A stretch of DNA of 64,000 nucleotides from Uloborus plumipes. Taxonomy: Eukaryota; Arthropoda; Arachnida; Araneae; Uloboridae. Shown in pieces: positions 37,601-52,600 of this stretch. Every line of letters begins with the position of its first letter. Position 1 is the stretch's first letter. The stretch spans positions 49,149 through 113,148 of the forward strand of contig JAXGGA010002867.1 of the NCBI GenBank assembly GCA_038373865.1, given 5' to 3'. Under the pieces are notes generated by a model. It saw only the letters and a list, made by a program, of their open reading frames with translations. It did not search any database and had not been told where the DNA came from. A program made the translations under genes and the position numbers.

Positions 37601-40600
37601 TAGTGTCTTACAGAGAAATAGATAAAGAATTTGAAAAGATCAGCATTTTTTTTATGATCCTGAAAATCATCAAACCTAACACTGAATTTATACTTAAAAT
37701 AGATGTAAAATTTTCTCCATATATCATTGTGAAATTATTAAATTTGGGTTGATACTTTCAATATTAAATTTAATGTTTTATTCTTTTTTCTCCGAAGTAG
37801 AGAGAAAGAAACTGAAGTTTCGTCATAAAAGAATGTAGATGGCCAATACTGGTTTAGGAAACTTTTTTTATACTATCTTAAATTTAAATTGCTTCAACGC
37901 CAGATAATAAGAGATGACTTAGCTAAATTCATATGCTATTCTTCATTCCTAAGTATCAAGTTCTCATTGCTTTCCTTCCAGACATTTTAAAAAACACACT
38001 ACCTAAAACTCTAAAATCTTATGACAGTTTTTCCTTTGGACAGCTATTACACATTTCAATGAAGGAGTAACTTGCCATGCTCTTCTCTTTCTCCGGGGAA
38101 AAGTTCACTAAACATTCAGAGCTCTAATTCGTAGTTTATTAATACAGTGAACTCTACAAGGTCACCAGCAGAGAAAAAGTCTCACTCTTTGGCAAGGAGT
38201 TTGTGACAAATAATTCGATGATATTTTTGAAGTTCTTTTCCCAAATTATTTTCAAGTAATGTAACAAAAACAATTTCAGGATCCTCATTTGTGCAACCGT
38301 ACCGACTTTTGTACAACCTGGTTCCTTAATTTTACTTGCAGAGTTAACTTTTTTTAAAATTTTATCACCCGTAGCTGAAACTATTGTAGATCAAGCATAC
38401 ATTCTACAGCATCAAAAGTTTCATTCGCGTCAAGCACAAATATGCTTTACAAAGCATTGTCTGTAGCTTCACAGCTTTTGTTGGTTGTCCGAAGCTAACC
38501 CTAAGTACTTTGCTATATTGTAGTTAAGACAAATTGTAAGCCGATCTCCTGACACTTAATCGTCATAATACCACTGTATTTATCAGAACAAGGGTTATAG
38601 TTTTTATCAATATTTTTGAGACAGACATTTTTTCCTCAATTTTGGAATTTTTTCAAAAAGTCTTCGCGTGCCACTGTAACTGCTCTGCCGTGCCACGGGT
38701 TGGCCACCCCTGCTAAAAGGTTTATCAAAAAATGAAATTAGTAACTGAGATTTTCGTAAAAAAGAAAATATTCAATTAGGACCTCACATCAATTCCGGAT
38801 ATCTCCCACATCCAATACCGGATACTTTGCCGGATATCCTGCAAAAATCTTCCGGATATCCGTATCTGGGGCAGTCAGCCGGATCGGATATCTGGAAGTA
38901 CCGGATACTTAAAATATCAGCCGGATACCGGATAGTTACTGGATATCCGGCCATCCTTACTAAAAATGAATAAAAACAGCGTAGAATATCTTTCTCAAGG
39001 GGATTTTCTATAGTGCCCCGCCATTGAAATGATTAGTGGAAAAACTTTTTCTACACTTTTCCTAGTCGGGTACATATATATATATATTAATTTTAACAAG
39101 AATCCTGGTACAGTAACCCCTTGCTATATTGCGCTTTTCGTGGGACGAAGAAGAAGCGCGATATAACAGAGGTCATTAAAAAGTTATCGATCCAGCATGC
39201 AAGTAATTATATGTAAGCATACAGAAAAATGTATATATTCGTACATTAGAACAGTTTCTTAGTTAAAATTAATACAGAAATTAAATTTAACATAAAAGCA
39301 AATATATATCTTTTGATATTTAGCCTATTGAAAAAATTTCTTTAGACAGTTCCTCAATTTTAATTTATTTTCTTTCAAAATTGAAATTTCGTTTGAAAAA
39401 GCACCAGAATATATAGCTATAAGGTGTGGCAGCTCGCAAAGCGGTACACAAAGAGTACTTTTCTCTTTTCGTTTTGTAAGCGAATTCCATTAAGTTTCAA
39501 TATTTAATTTTATTATGTTTTTAAACACTGTGTGGCATTGTTTCCTTTGTGGCAAATATTATTTTCTAATTAGCCGAGTAAGGATAAATTTTATTAACAG
39601 TTCATGAAAAGTGAAATACATCAAAAAAAAAAAAAAAGATAAATCATGAGAATGTTGCTTCTGTTGACAAAATTATTAATTAGTTAAATAGGCATGAAAT
39701 TTGAAATAAAGCATAACAGTATGTCTGATATACTATTGCAAAGCAGCAACTTAGTCCAAAGTAGAAAGTTGTTTTTTTTACTGGAGCCGCCAACATTTGT
39801 ATTTTAAGCAAACAAATAAAAACAATGAGGTGAATATTATTCACTATCCGAAACAGATAAATGATTTCGAAAAATAAGTACTCAGAGAGGGTTTCCTACA
39901 CTTATTTTTTCTAATAAATAAAGGAGGATAGGGATGTAACCATGTTGCGGAGGGAAAGGGCTTTTAAAGCAAATTCTTTCCTCTGATTTCACCAAAGGTA
40001 ACCTAAAATTATGTTTTTAGAACTTTAATTTGGAACTTATTATGGGCGAGAATGCCAAACTCCTTCTAACCTCTTGCCCTAACTAAGACTTGACCTTTTG
40101 GGAGGCCATCATGGATTTGGTGTAGTATAATTTTTTTAAATAAATGGAGTAGTATAAGTTTGATGGCGGGAGACCAAACTGACAAGAGGCCCGTCGTGGT
40201 TCTCGGTGGTCCTGTTAATTAAATTATATATTTAGGATTTCAATTTCTCAAATGAGTAAACGACTCCACGAACACAACACTCAAAACACCATTAAAAGTA
40301 TTATACAATTGTATTTTTGAGACTTAACTTTTCGAAAAATTTCGGAAGGAGAGTTCTAAGCCCCATCCCTTCCGATAATGGCACCAACAGTTGCCACAAC
40401 TGGCTTTTCAGATTTCAATTTTGAAAATTTCGGGAAAGTACGCCAAACCTCATTCGAATGACAGTCAAGAGTCTATAATTGCATACAATCATAAAAAAAT
40501 AAGAGAAAAATTATTTGTATTATAATCAAACTCAAATAGGGGACTGGGACTCTACACATAAATTTTTGAAAATTGAAGCCCTCAAAAACTTATCAATTAT

Positions 40601-43600
40601 TTTTAGAAGTTTAAAGAAGGTGTGACTCCCATTATCCACCCTCTGAATCAACCACTTGCCTCAATTTGCTCTGCTCAAAGAAATTCAATGTTTTAAATTT
40701 CGTATTTGCGTCAATCGAATTTTAAGATTGAATAAGCCTTCAAGCACCAAAATTTCTAGTGAGCCAAAATCAGATTTAATCTTTGAGCATCCCAAGCTTC
40801 TTGAAGAATATAAAATTTAGCTATTTCTTCTGCAAATTGTAGTTCTGGCACACTTAGAACTATGTCCAGTCCATGTTTTGATGAAAGATGATCTTGATTT
40901 TGAATCTCTTAAACACAGGTTTATTTTTTTTTAATTTTATTAAAATATTTACCAAACTTCTTAGATACTTTATACAGTAATACATCAACTAATCCTTTAA
41001 AGCAATATTTTTTACATTTTAGACATGTATTAACGTTGACTTATATTTACTGCAAATGTCATGTAGTTTTGCCTCGCACAAATTTTTGCCACATTATCTC
41101 AGAACGGCAAATAAAATGCAGTTTTAAAATTAATTTACATGTTAGTATGTCAGGAAAATCTAAATTTTCACCCTATGATTTGGTTTAAAACTAATGTATG
41201 AAATTTCATTCGTAGTTAATTATTGGCGAAGTTCTTGCCAAATATCTTTTTTAATAAATCAGTCCCCCCCCTCTATATACAGAGAATTGTCCCCCGAGAA
41301 CTTGTTCTGGAGCCACCCCTGTGTGAACATTATTAAAAGAGTGGCCTAGGTTTCTGGAAATGCCTATTTCAAATAAATTGCCAGCAGAGAGTCTCAAAGC
41401 CTCACCTGAACCCTTATCGTTAGCAAGCATTGTCTCTAATCGCGTTATATAGACTTACTTAAAAAAAAATTCCAATGGTCCCGAACCTCTGATATCCCTA
41501 ACTAGGCCAAAGATTATCTAACACTGGTGTAAGGACTACAATTTCTGTGTGAGAGACAATGTCAGAGCCATTTATTTCTGTGTGCATATTAGAACAAGGT
41601 ATACACTAGTTGCTAATATAAATCTAGAATTGTATTCTACATAGGTAACTCATTTTGTAAGACAAATGACACCTATTTGAATATGAGTTCAAAACATTAT
41701 TAATTTCAATTCTACCGACAAAGAACTAAATCTAATTTTTCTGAAGAGGTCAAACCAAGTTCATAATTTTCTCAGAACTTTATGGGAGGTGTTTGTTATC
41801 ATCATGTTTAATAAAGCAGATTTTTTATAGCAAACAAAGTTCATTGGTTTGATCAATTCTTGAAAACATATCTACAGACAGCGTAAGCGGTCGCTAGTAG
41901 CATTTAGCGACCGAAAATTCCGATTTGACACCTAGATTTCTTATTATAGGCACATTAAATCATCTTTTAATTTTAGTAAAAAAATTTAATTTTATTAGTT
42001 ATTTGAATATTTTTTTTAATTTAAATCCAAAATCTCCTTGAACATTTCAAATTTCATTAGTTCTTAGTTTTTCTTTGACAATATAACCCTTCTTCATTGT
42101 ACTGATTTTGTCCCTATTGTTTTACTTCACTTTTATCATCTTTATCTATTTAAATTTTTTCTCCTAACTCAACCTATTATTTTTTTCAACCTTTTTTTTC
42201 GTTATAACACATTTAAATCAGTTGCTATTTTTAGGTATCTATAATCACTGTATTCAAGACTATTTTTAAACGAAAACAATGAAGAAATTTCAAAGCACTA
42301 AGCTAAAAAAAAACGGGCGTGCAGAAAAGTTCTAAAAAATTAGGCCTGTTGCTAGTGTGTGCACTTTTGAACAAATTGAAAAAAAAAAAACTTAAAATCA
42401 ACTGTTTGAAATATGAATTGTTTAAAAAAAATTTAATGCATGTACTTATAAGTATGTTTAAAAAAGCTGTTAAAAAACATCAATTGAAAAGGTTGAAGTT
42501 TGTACAATTTTTTAATTTATACATTAAATAAGCGCAATAAAAATTATAACCAACAGATATGTTAATTATAACAATACATAATACATATGATCAGAAATAA
42601 ATACATTATACTCATAGATATTTATACATAAAAAGTGAACATTTAGATTTTTATGTACTTATGCCAGAAAGCCAGCAATTAAAAATGGATAGTTGTATGA
42701 CTTTGAGTAAACCTGCACAAATAATGATGTTTTTTGATAAAAATAATTTTAATTGAAAAAATATGTACATTGATTTCCTTTCATTTAATTACAATTTGGT
42801 TTTTACTCGTATCTCATTTAACACCACCCAACTTTGAAAATTAGTAATACAACGTTAAAAAGCATAAATTGGTAGGCAACTGCAGCTATATGTTTCAGGA
42901 TTAGAAAAAAAGCAATTTTCAGTTTTTTAAAAAAAAGTCCAACTTTTGAAAAAATACGAAACACATCTGCTTAAAGTACTTTTTTTAATGTATTTATAGC
43001 ATAGTACTATGTCATTAAATTTTATTTGAATCATATCCATTTGAATTTTAAATTGATTTTACTTCATGTTATGAAAGTTTTTTGGTGAAATAACACTTGA
43101 GTTGATTTTTTTAATGTCAATTTTCAGTTTTAATTATATTTATACCTGTAAATTAATTCATCACAAAAGTTTCTAAAGTCTTCCTGAAAAAACCAAAATT
43201 ATCCGATTTAAATTAAAAAAAAATAATTTAAATCAAATAAATCTGTTTTTTTTAACACCCTGCCAGTGACTGATCCAACTGATACATTTGTAAAAGTAAT
43301 TTCATTTTTAGGAACTATTTTCTTCTGTGTATTTTACTGATTTTTCTTTAAATATGCTACTGGCAACGTTGAAAATTTCTGTGTTTCAACTAAATCTAAA
43401 AACCTGCGGTCGCTAGTCGCGACTAATTTTCCCGTTTTGGCGACCATTATTTTCATTGAAGTCACCAATCTGGTAATTATTCGCTAATGCACGACCTTTT
43501 TCTCGACCACAATCTTTACATATCCTAATTGTTAAGAAACGATCAAAAAGGTATCATCAAAAAAGTATTTGGTACGGTTTCAGAAAAGAGAATTGGAACA

Positions 43601-46600
43601 AAGGCTGGCAGATAATATTGACAGGAATCCAAAGGAGTTTTTTGCATACGCAAATTCTGGGAAAGTTCGAAATAATCAAATTGGGCCACTGGTAGATGAG
43701 CATGGAAATTTAATTCAGAATGATGGGGATATTGCTAATGTTCTAAACGACTTTTTTTCCAGTGTTTTTAACGATAACTGTATCTCAACAGTTGACACAA
43801 GCAAGACACAAGCTACTACACAGCTTGAGGACTTAGTATTTTCCAGGGAAGACGTATTACTTTATTTGAAAAAAATTAAAACCACAAAAGCTCCGGGACC
43901 AGATAATATTTATCCAAAAATTCTAGTAGAATGTGCAGAGGAATTAGTGGACGTTATAGTTAATATATTCAATGCGTCGTATAACTCAGGGATAGTGCCA
44001 GAGGACTGGAAACTAGCTAACATTACACCACTCTTCAAGAAAGGGTCTAGAGGCAATGCGGGAAATTATAGGCATGTGAGTCTAACTTCAGTGGTTTGTA
44101 AAATTTTTGAAACATTAATCAAAATTAAGATTATGAATTTCTTAGAAAATAATGGGCTGTTGACTAGTTTGCAGTATGGTTTCAGAAAAGGTAAATCGTG
44201 TGCTACTAATTTATTACATTTCTACGACAAGGTTACCATGGCTTTAGATAACAAAAAGTGTGTAGATGTTGTTTACATAGATTTTCAAAAAGCTTTCGAC
44301 AAGGTGCCTCATGTAGCACTACTCAGTAAATTAGCTGATATAGGAATAGGAGGTAAAATTCTAGTTTGGGTTAGAAATTGGCTGACAGGAAGGAAACTAT
44401 TCTAAATGGAGTGAGGTTTTAAGTGACCCTAAGGATCAGTTTTAGGTCCTCTTTTGTTTATTATTTTTATGAACGATATTCATGAAAATGTTTCTGGAAA
44501 CATGAATTGTTTCGCTGATGATGTAAAAATTATGGGGGTTGTAGAAAACAACGAACAAGTAGTAAATAAGCTGCAACAGGATTTGGATCATATTACTAAT
44601 TGGGCAGACAAGTGGGGTACGGCAGTTAATGTTGGGAAATGTCAAGTGCTGCATTTAGGTCATGCAAATAAGCATACAAGCTATAATTTACAGGGTTCAG
44701 TCATTAGTAAGGCAGATAATGTTATGGATCTAGGTGTCTTAATAAATCAGGACTTCAAGTTCAGCCAACAGTGCAGCATAGCTAGTAACAAAGCCAATAG
44801 GATGCTTGGGTTTATTAATAGATCTTTTTCAAACAAATCTAAAAAGGTTCTTTTGCCTTTATATAGAAGTTGGGTAAGACTTCATTTGGAGTATGCTGTT
44901 CAGTTTTGATCTCCTTATCTGAAGAAAGATATTGTATTAGAAAGGGTACAAAGAAGGGCTACAAGGTTAGTAAACGAATTTTCTAATATAGACTATGATT
45001 CCAGACTTAGAATGCTTAATATGTATAGTCTTGAGCAAAGGAAAACCAGAGGGGATATGATTCAGTTATTTAAATTTATTAAAATGAATGATGTAGCAGG
45101 GTTGGATTTTTGCATGGAAAGCAGGACAACGCGTCATTGTTTTAAGCTGTTTAAACCTCAGGCTAACCTGGAAATTCGATAAAATTACTACTTTAGCAGG
45201 GTAGTGGGAACTTGGAACAGTTTACCGGAAGAGGCGGTAAGGAGCAATGGAGTAGATAGCTTTAAGAGGGCCATTGATCTTCATTGGGGTCTTTAATTTG
45301 ACTAGGACCAGCTCAGTTGGGCCCAGAGCCTGCTGCTGGTCGTCACATTTGTTTTTGTATTCTGATTCTTACTCTGGCTTTCACTGCGTTATTTCCTCCT
45401 ATCGCTGAGCGGATAACATTGCCCGCATAGCTCTTAACATGGTGGCGTTAAATCATCGATGTGCCCTGCCGCGGGTGACATTTTAACTTGCACCTCTCAG
45501 TAATTGGAGAGTCACTTGCATGTGCAGCTTTCATTGCTCACTGCAACTTTCGTCAAAAACAAATGCATGATATTGTGTGCAGACAAACAAAGGTATTAGC
45601 CAATCCGGATTTAGAATTTTTTCAGATTGCATCAACTTCCGTAATACTCCCTCATTTCTGTCTACTGTACCATTCTACCACATATAGACCTTAATAATTT
45701 TATATAGACCATTATTTGCAACTGCAACTTCTCTTATTTATTAATTTTTGAAGAGGACTTGTCCTCCCATCCTTTAACCATGTCCATTCGAAAATCTCTA
45801 TCCAGTTTCATTCGAGTTAATTTAAGCCAACACTATTCCCCAAATTTAGTTTTAGTACATACTAGGGATGCAATTACCAAATATGTTTCATGAAAATTCA
45901 AATAAAATTTAATTTACATTAAATATATTACGTCATTTCACTATGACCGACATCAGACTAGAGTAAGCTAAAACTTTTCAAATCTCATTTTCTAGTCTAC
46001 TGGTACATTTTAGGGGGGTGCCTCGAAAGATTAGTTGAAAAAAAAAAAATTCCCCATGTTACTTGCAATTTCGAGGATTTGCGTTGCAGCCTGACTTGTG
46101 AAAATTCTGAAAAATATTTAATCATTTTTTTCGAAATTTTTTTTAAGATTAGACTTAAAGAAAATAAAATTTCCTACAAAAGGAGACCAAAATAAAGCTT
46201 CTAGGATCAGTAGTTTTGGTTTTACAGAGTAAAAACTACAATTTTTGGCTAAAAATCGCTGTTTTCCTTGACTTTACCCTCTTTGCGGCACATGTTAATA
46301 TTATCCGATTAAGCTAAAACTTCGCAAATCTCATTTTCTAGCCCATTGGCACATTTTAGGGGGGTGCCGTAAAAGATTAGTTGGAAAAAATTCTTCCCCA
46401 TGTTACTTGTGACCCTAGTGAAGATGCTTCAAAGTAGAACATTTTAACCGGAATCTTGAAAACTAAGAATGATATGTCGTATTTTAATTTCAATTTCTGA
46501 GCAATATCAATTTCTTGCCACTTTAAAAAAAGTATGACTTTACTCGAAAATTTCAAACAATATGAATTTTTTCTACATGCTTATCGCAAATACTGTATAC

Positions 46601-49600
46601 ACTCGCTTATGTCAAAAAAATTTTATTTAAAGAATGAAGCTGAATGTTTGGGGGTCAACTTATATGCGGGGCTGAATTTGAAAAAAAATTTCTTGAACAA
46701 TTCTTGGGGAAAAAACATACAAAAACTTGCATTTCAATGATTTTAGTCCAACTCTTTAAAACAAATGCTAAAGAAGTAAATACTCATATATTCTGCTGTA
46801 ATTTCGCATGGTCTGACTGTAAAATAAAGGCTAAATAATTACAGTAAAAGACCGATGACACGAAAAGAGAGGGAATTTGTGTACTCCCGAATTTTACAAT
46901 AGTATTTGCTCATTTCCTTAAAAAAGAATGCAGTATGGTTACAGGGCAAAATTAGACATTAATTCAAAATTAAGTCATCAGGTAACAATTTAATTTTGAT
47001 TAAAAATGCAGATACGACTTCTATGGTCAGCACATCAATATAGAACTTTTATTATTTTTTAAGTACAGCAAACGGTCAGGTATCCGGCATTCAAGTAACC
47101 GGAACGCTCAAGCAGGGTTCGTACACACTTTTTAAAAAAAAATTCAAGGACTTTTAAGGACTTTCAAGGACTAAATAATCCAAAAAATAAGGACCTCAAA
47201 ATAATTAATAACAAATTGGCCTATACATTTTCAACATTTCCAAATGTTTCTTTTTTTTTTTCAAATTCAATTAGAGGATGATGCACATACAGAACATAAA
47301 AGATAGATTAAAAATATAACAAAAAAAAAAAAAAAAAAATCCTAAAAGTTTACCGCAATAAAACAGAAAGAAAAATCTGAAACTGAAAATCACATTACAT
47401 ATCTTTTAATTCCAAACTTTTCTCTGATAATTTTACATCCAAAGAACTTATTTCAATTTCTTTTTCACTTACCGTATATACTTGCGTATAGGTCGATCTC
47501 GCGTATAAGTCGACCCCCCCCCCTACTTTTTTAACCCTTTGAGCGGCAGTGACGTAAAATTCCGCATTTAGTTATTTTACCGAGTTAATTTACAGTCCAG
47601 AATATTTGAAAAAAGTACCAATATAATTAGGAACTTAATTATTCAACTCTAATTAATTTCAAAATGGTTTTACTTGATTACTTGGAGGGAAAAATAAAAT
47701 ATTAAGGGGTATTAAAGTAGAATACATGGCGCTTAAAGGGTTAAGGAACATCGGGAAAAAATCGAAAATCCGCGTATAAGTCGAGACCGCACTTTCTGAA
47801 ATGATCGGGAACCTTTTGCCACGATTTTTAAATATAAATGTTTTGAAAAGAGGGAAATTGAAATGCGCTGGAACATTCTTGTGTTAAAAACAGCACGATT
47901 GTCATTCCTTTTCACCAAAAGGGTTCATTTTTGCGATCTCGATGTTTGTAAAACGGGACCGATCCGGGAACGTTTCACTGCGATTTTTAAATATATAAGC
48001 GTTTTAAAAAGAAGGAAAATGGAATGCAGTGAGCATTCTTGTGTTGAAAATAACCCGATTGTTATTCTTTTTACAAAAAGAGTTAATTTTTGCGATTGCG
48101 ATTTTTGTAAACGGTTCGATTTTACGATCGCGGTTTTTGTAAGGGTTCGATTTCGCAGCGACGGTTTGTGCTATTTGTTGCTTTTATTTTGCATTATTAC
48201 TATCAATAAAATTTTGCGATGTAGCCGTATTACATTCTGTATAAACACCATCAATCGGAAAATTCGCGAATTTGGCAATTCCCGCACTTTTTACGACATC
48301 GGTCGTTTATTGTAAATATTTATTCTTTATTTCACAATCAAACCATGCAAAAATACAGTAGAATGTATGAGTATTTACTTCTTTAGCGTCTGTTTAAAAT
48401 AGTTGGACTGAAACTGAAAAATCTTCTCGTGTTTGAGTGTCTTTTTCCAGAAGTTGTTCGTAAAAATTTTTCGGAAATTCTGCCCCGCGTATAAGTTGAC
48501 CCCCTAACTTTCAACTTCATTTTTTTGACTAAATTTTTTGACTTATACGCGAGTATATACGGTAGTGTTTTTTGTAGTTCATTTGATTGCATAAACAAGT
48601 TAATGTTCATAGTTTTTTCAGCCTCATCTTCCAACTGATTAGCTTTTGCATTTGTCTCCATTATGTCCTTTTGAAGAAACATTTTCCTTTTTAAAAAATT
48701 AGATGCTAGAAATATCCAATTGCGTCATACACATTCAGCAGTCAGCTTTACGAGGATCTTTATCCGTCTCAATTCAGTTTTTATATTCTTCCCGCTCCAG
48801 TCAGTTTATTAAATATGCATTTTCTAGGCATCTTAAAGCTAAAAATTGACAATTTCATGTTGATCACTACAAACACGTGGGAGAGTAATTTCCAAGTGCA
48901 AGTTCAGGACGCGAGTGCGAGATCGGAACAAAGGGGCACTTCTCCGAACTAGTCGGAGAGCAGGAGGGGTGAGTGTGTTTACTCCTTAGACCACTTCTTG
49001 ATCTTCCACTTAGGGGGAAGCATCAAGGTGGAAGACGTAAGCATTTGGCTAACGTAGTTCAGTTTCTTATCAGTTGCTTAAATTTGACCAATTGTGTCCC
49101 TGATTTGGCACCTGCATCGATGGATATGGATTCCTAGAACAGGAGCGGAGCTGTCCCCCCTCGCCCCCTCTTAATTCTGAATAGAGTTCCCGGAACGAAG
49201 TGCGGCAGAAGCGGAAATATCGCACTTGCAACCCTGCAGTGTAGAAATCGCTGTAATCGAAAAACAGCAATCTGATCTTTTGAAATAAGGGCAGAGTAAA
49301 AATAAGGACTTTCAAGCACTTGGGACATTAAAATAAGGACTTTTAAGCACTTTTAAGGCTAAATAAAAAAATAAGGACTTCTAAGGACTTTCAAGGACCC
49401 GTACGAACCCTGTCAAGTAACCAGAAAATTTCTTTGGCAGTTCTCGATTTTTAAACCAGACAAAAAAAAGTTGATTTACCGACTTTGAACCTCGTTATTT
49501 TTCACTAACTGCTTTAGTTATAGACACCTGTTGCGTTAATTTCTAATTAATATCAATAAAATATTGTGCTGTAACCACATTGTATTCTTTTAAGAAATTT

Positions 49601-52600
49601 GCATTTATTCACAACCCCTATCGGAAAATTCGGGAGTACGGTAATTCCTGTACTTTTTGCGTTATCTGTCTTTTACTGTAATTATTTCGTCTTTATTTCA
49701 TAGTCAGACCATGCAAAATTACAGAAGAATGTACGAGTATTTACTTCTTTGCGTATGCTTAAAAGAGTTGAAGTAAAATCAGGAAAATGTGCATGCTCTT
49801 GAGTTTATCCCAACTGGTCATGAAAACTTTTCAGAAATTTGGCCCTGTGTATAAGTGGACCCCCTAACTTTTAGTTTAACTTTTTGGACTTAACTTATCG
49901 ACTTATACCCGAATATATACGATATTTGTGTTTTTTATGTAGGAAACATGCATACAGGGTTCCCACTTCTTTTTCAAAACAAAAAATAAGGACTTTCTAA
50001 GAACCTTTTTCAAAAAAATTAAGGACCTTGAAAGTATTAATTAGTCAACAAATATGCATGAATTTTACAGGTTGTACAAACACACCTTTATTTTCAAGCA
50101 TTTTTTTTTTCCCAAAAAAATGTTTTTAAGCATTTATCATTACATTTCAAACCCAAGACTAAGAAAAATTTTCAAAATAAAAAAATTGTGATCTGAACTC
50201 TTTCTTCGTGTCAATTTCAAGGCTAGCAGCAATTTTACATCAAACACTGGACAGAAAAGTACTAGCTTTGAGTACAAGATGCACTAGAATATTTGAGGCT
50301 GCGTTTTGCAGAAAAAAGTATAAAATATGTTGTATACAAATACATCAAGTTAAAATGAGGGAAAAAAGGGTCAATTTACTATCTTTCTCAATGAAACAAA
50401 AATGCTAAAACGGATTTCAATAAAAGGCAAGGAATTCTAATTTGATGCTACTTCTATTTACTTCAGTATAGTTCAGATTTTGGTAAAATTATGATAAAAA
50501 CTTAATTTTGTAAAAGTGAATCAATCACTTTTACTATAACCTAACTACATACACAGGGCTAAAATTCAGGACAGATATGTCAGAATTTCCAAAATAGTCT
50601 AAGCGGAAAAATTCTTCACTTTTATTAAAAAGAATTGCATGTAGACAATTTGGATAAATGTAAGAGATTTATGCAACACTTCAAACCAAACTTGTACAAA
50701 ATGCAAGGTATCTGATACCATTGGAATTTGAAATCCATGATTTTCCATGACTCACTGGATGCAATGTTTGCAGTGGGATCAAGAATTGTCTAAATTAGTG
50801 CTTTGTGAAGAGAAAATTTCATTTATCTGAGAAATGCTTTGCAAATATGAGCTGGAAAATTCAATTATGATAACCATTAGTGAAAGTCAACCATAATTTT
50901 TACTTGAATCAATGCAGATGCAAATGGATTAAAATTTTCAAGTGGAAACAATTAAGTAGCAAATATGTCAGATTACAAAATATTTTTATTTGATTGCATT
51001 GATTAACATGATGAATAATGCGTTCAAATGAGGCAAAATGTATGCCTGCAGCATGGGTTGAAAAACATGGTTTTAAAGTGGTGCCTACAGCTTGCAAAGC
51101 TGACCCATGCAGCTGCTTTTGTCATTATTCTAATATTGAGAAACTGGTTTCTAAGAAATAGTTGCAAAAAATTTATTACTTAAAATAAGAATTAAGTAGT
51201 AAAAAAACAGGTTTTAGTAAGTAATTTTCTTTCTTTTTCCATGTTTTACGAGATATCTAGAAACACTTTCAATATGATTAGAGATCAAAATACTAAAGAC
51301 TTAAGCTCCTGCAATTTTTTAATTTTTTTTCGCCAGACAAATAATTCTTCAAAAAATTCAGTATTTACATGTCAGTATTTGCTTCCAAAAACATTTTGTT
51401 CTGAAGGAACTAGTTGAAAAGGATTTGTCAAACCTACAAATGACTATGCTTCTTTAGACTTACGGGGATGCAAGTGACCAAATTTGGTTTGGGAGCATCT
51501 TCGGGAGCAGGGAAAATGCCATTTGGGAACGGCAGAATTGTGTTTAGGAGCAGGCTCCAATAAGATACTATGTGACACATACATTTATAGTAATTTAAAT
51601 CTGTACCTTAATGCAAGGGCAACCAATGTCAAAAATTTGATGTTTTTAGTTTTTTATCATAATGGGGACAGAAAGGTATCCTCTGTCATATGCAACAACA
51701 ACCAATGTTTTAAAACAAACCGCCTTAGCAGTCGAGCGAAACTAAGACACCAAATCTAACACATTCCTATGGAGACTCAAATTTTCGAACCTGAATATCT
51801 CAATTCGACGAATTTTGACATTGGTTGTTTTTGCATTAAGGTACAGAAGTATATTTGCATTTTAACTAAGCACTGATTATCTATTATTAAATTTTAGTTA
51901 TAGTTTAAAAATACTAGATGTGGTTTCAATAGGTGAACAGCAAAATGTTTCACCGTACTTAACTCAAATTTCAGAGACAAGGATATATGAATTGGAACAT
52001 TCATTTAAAGTCAAATTGAAACGATAAACTCATCCACTTTTTTAGAATTACATTTATACTACCAATCCTTTTTCATTTTTTAGAAAAAATCTTATCCATG
52101 AATAACCTAGGTGTGCATTCGTGGTGGTTAAATACATGAATGAAATGCAAACGTTTGGTTTAAAGCTTCCACGACAATATGAAAAATTTAGACATTTTTT
52201 GGTTTTTTAGTTGCATAATTATCAATAACATTTGGATTTTCTTTTGTCAACAATGTGCTTTAAATTAAAATTGAGGAACTACCTTTGTGTTTGAAAAGTA
52301 AACTAAAGTTTTTTTATGTTTTATCGTGCAAAATTAGATTTTGTGGGCTAAAAATTGAAAAACCTTAATTTAAAAGTTTAACTTAGTTTCTTTTTGTTCT
52401 ACTGTTCTTTCTCATAACTTCTCTGCATCTTCTAATATCCATTTTTCAACTCGATTTCAGACAAGACATTTTTCTTAACAGCTGACTTGAGTCGTTGGTT
52501 TGCTAAATTTAATAAAGAATCTGATGACTCTTGATTGTATTAAGCTTCTTGTGTAACTATCATATAGTGCTTCACATTTAATCTTTGTTTGTCTCTGTGC

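Larger units (their letters stand above)
32572..38712. mobile_element. hAT element with 6-bp TSD, 6.1 kb, nested
   Basis: TIRs CAGGGGTGGCCAA at both ends (13 bp) lie between CTAAAA (32566-32571) and CTAAAA (38713-38718). It sits inside 28274-38959 and itself hosts 33263-35628 and 36316-37600. A GC-rich zone at 32720-33190 has two TGACGTCA sites (32756-32763, 33125-33132). No intact transposase. Confidence 0.88.
28274..38959. mobile_element. Outermost hAT-like shell of a nested cluster, 10.7 kb
   Basis: The ends read TAGGGATGAACC and TAAGGATGGCCG inward. The flanks CTGTAAAT (28266-28273) and CTAAAAAT (38960-38967) match at 6 of 8. Both subterminal zones are full of CCGGATA/TATCCGG units (28311-28355 and 38797-38950), confirming that they are two ends of one family. 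Without the nested insertions only about 2.4 kb belongs to it. No transposase was recognised. Confidence 0.75.
47113..49412. mobile_element. hAT element with 5-bp TSD, 2.3 kb
   Basis: TIRs CAGGGTTCGTAC at both ends between TCAAG (47108-47112) and TCAAG (49413-49417). AAGGACTT-type units are repeated in both subterminal zones (47144-47196 and 49300-49398). It carries a split protein remnant (47395-48682) and the insertion 47472-48562. Confidence 0.88.
46593..49922. mobile_element. TA-flanked element with about 430-bp inverted arms
   Basis: The arms 46593-47040 and 49490-49922 are inverted copies sharing GGGGGTCAACTTATATGCGG-type and TGGTCTGACTATGAAATAA-type blocks. TA lies on both sides (46591-46592, 49923-49924). 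The outer two bases of the TIR differ (CT against TC). It was later split by 47113-49412. It is the same family as 47472-48562. Confidence 0.75.
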
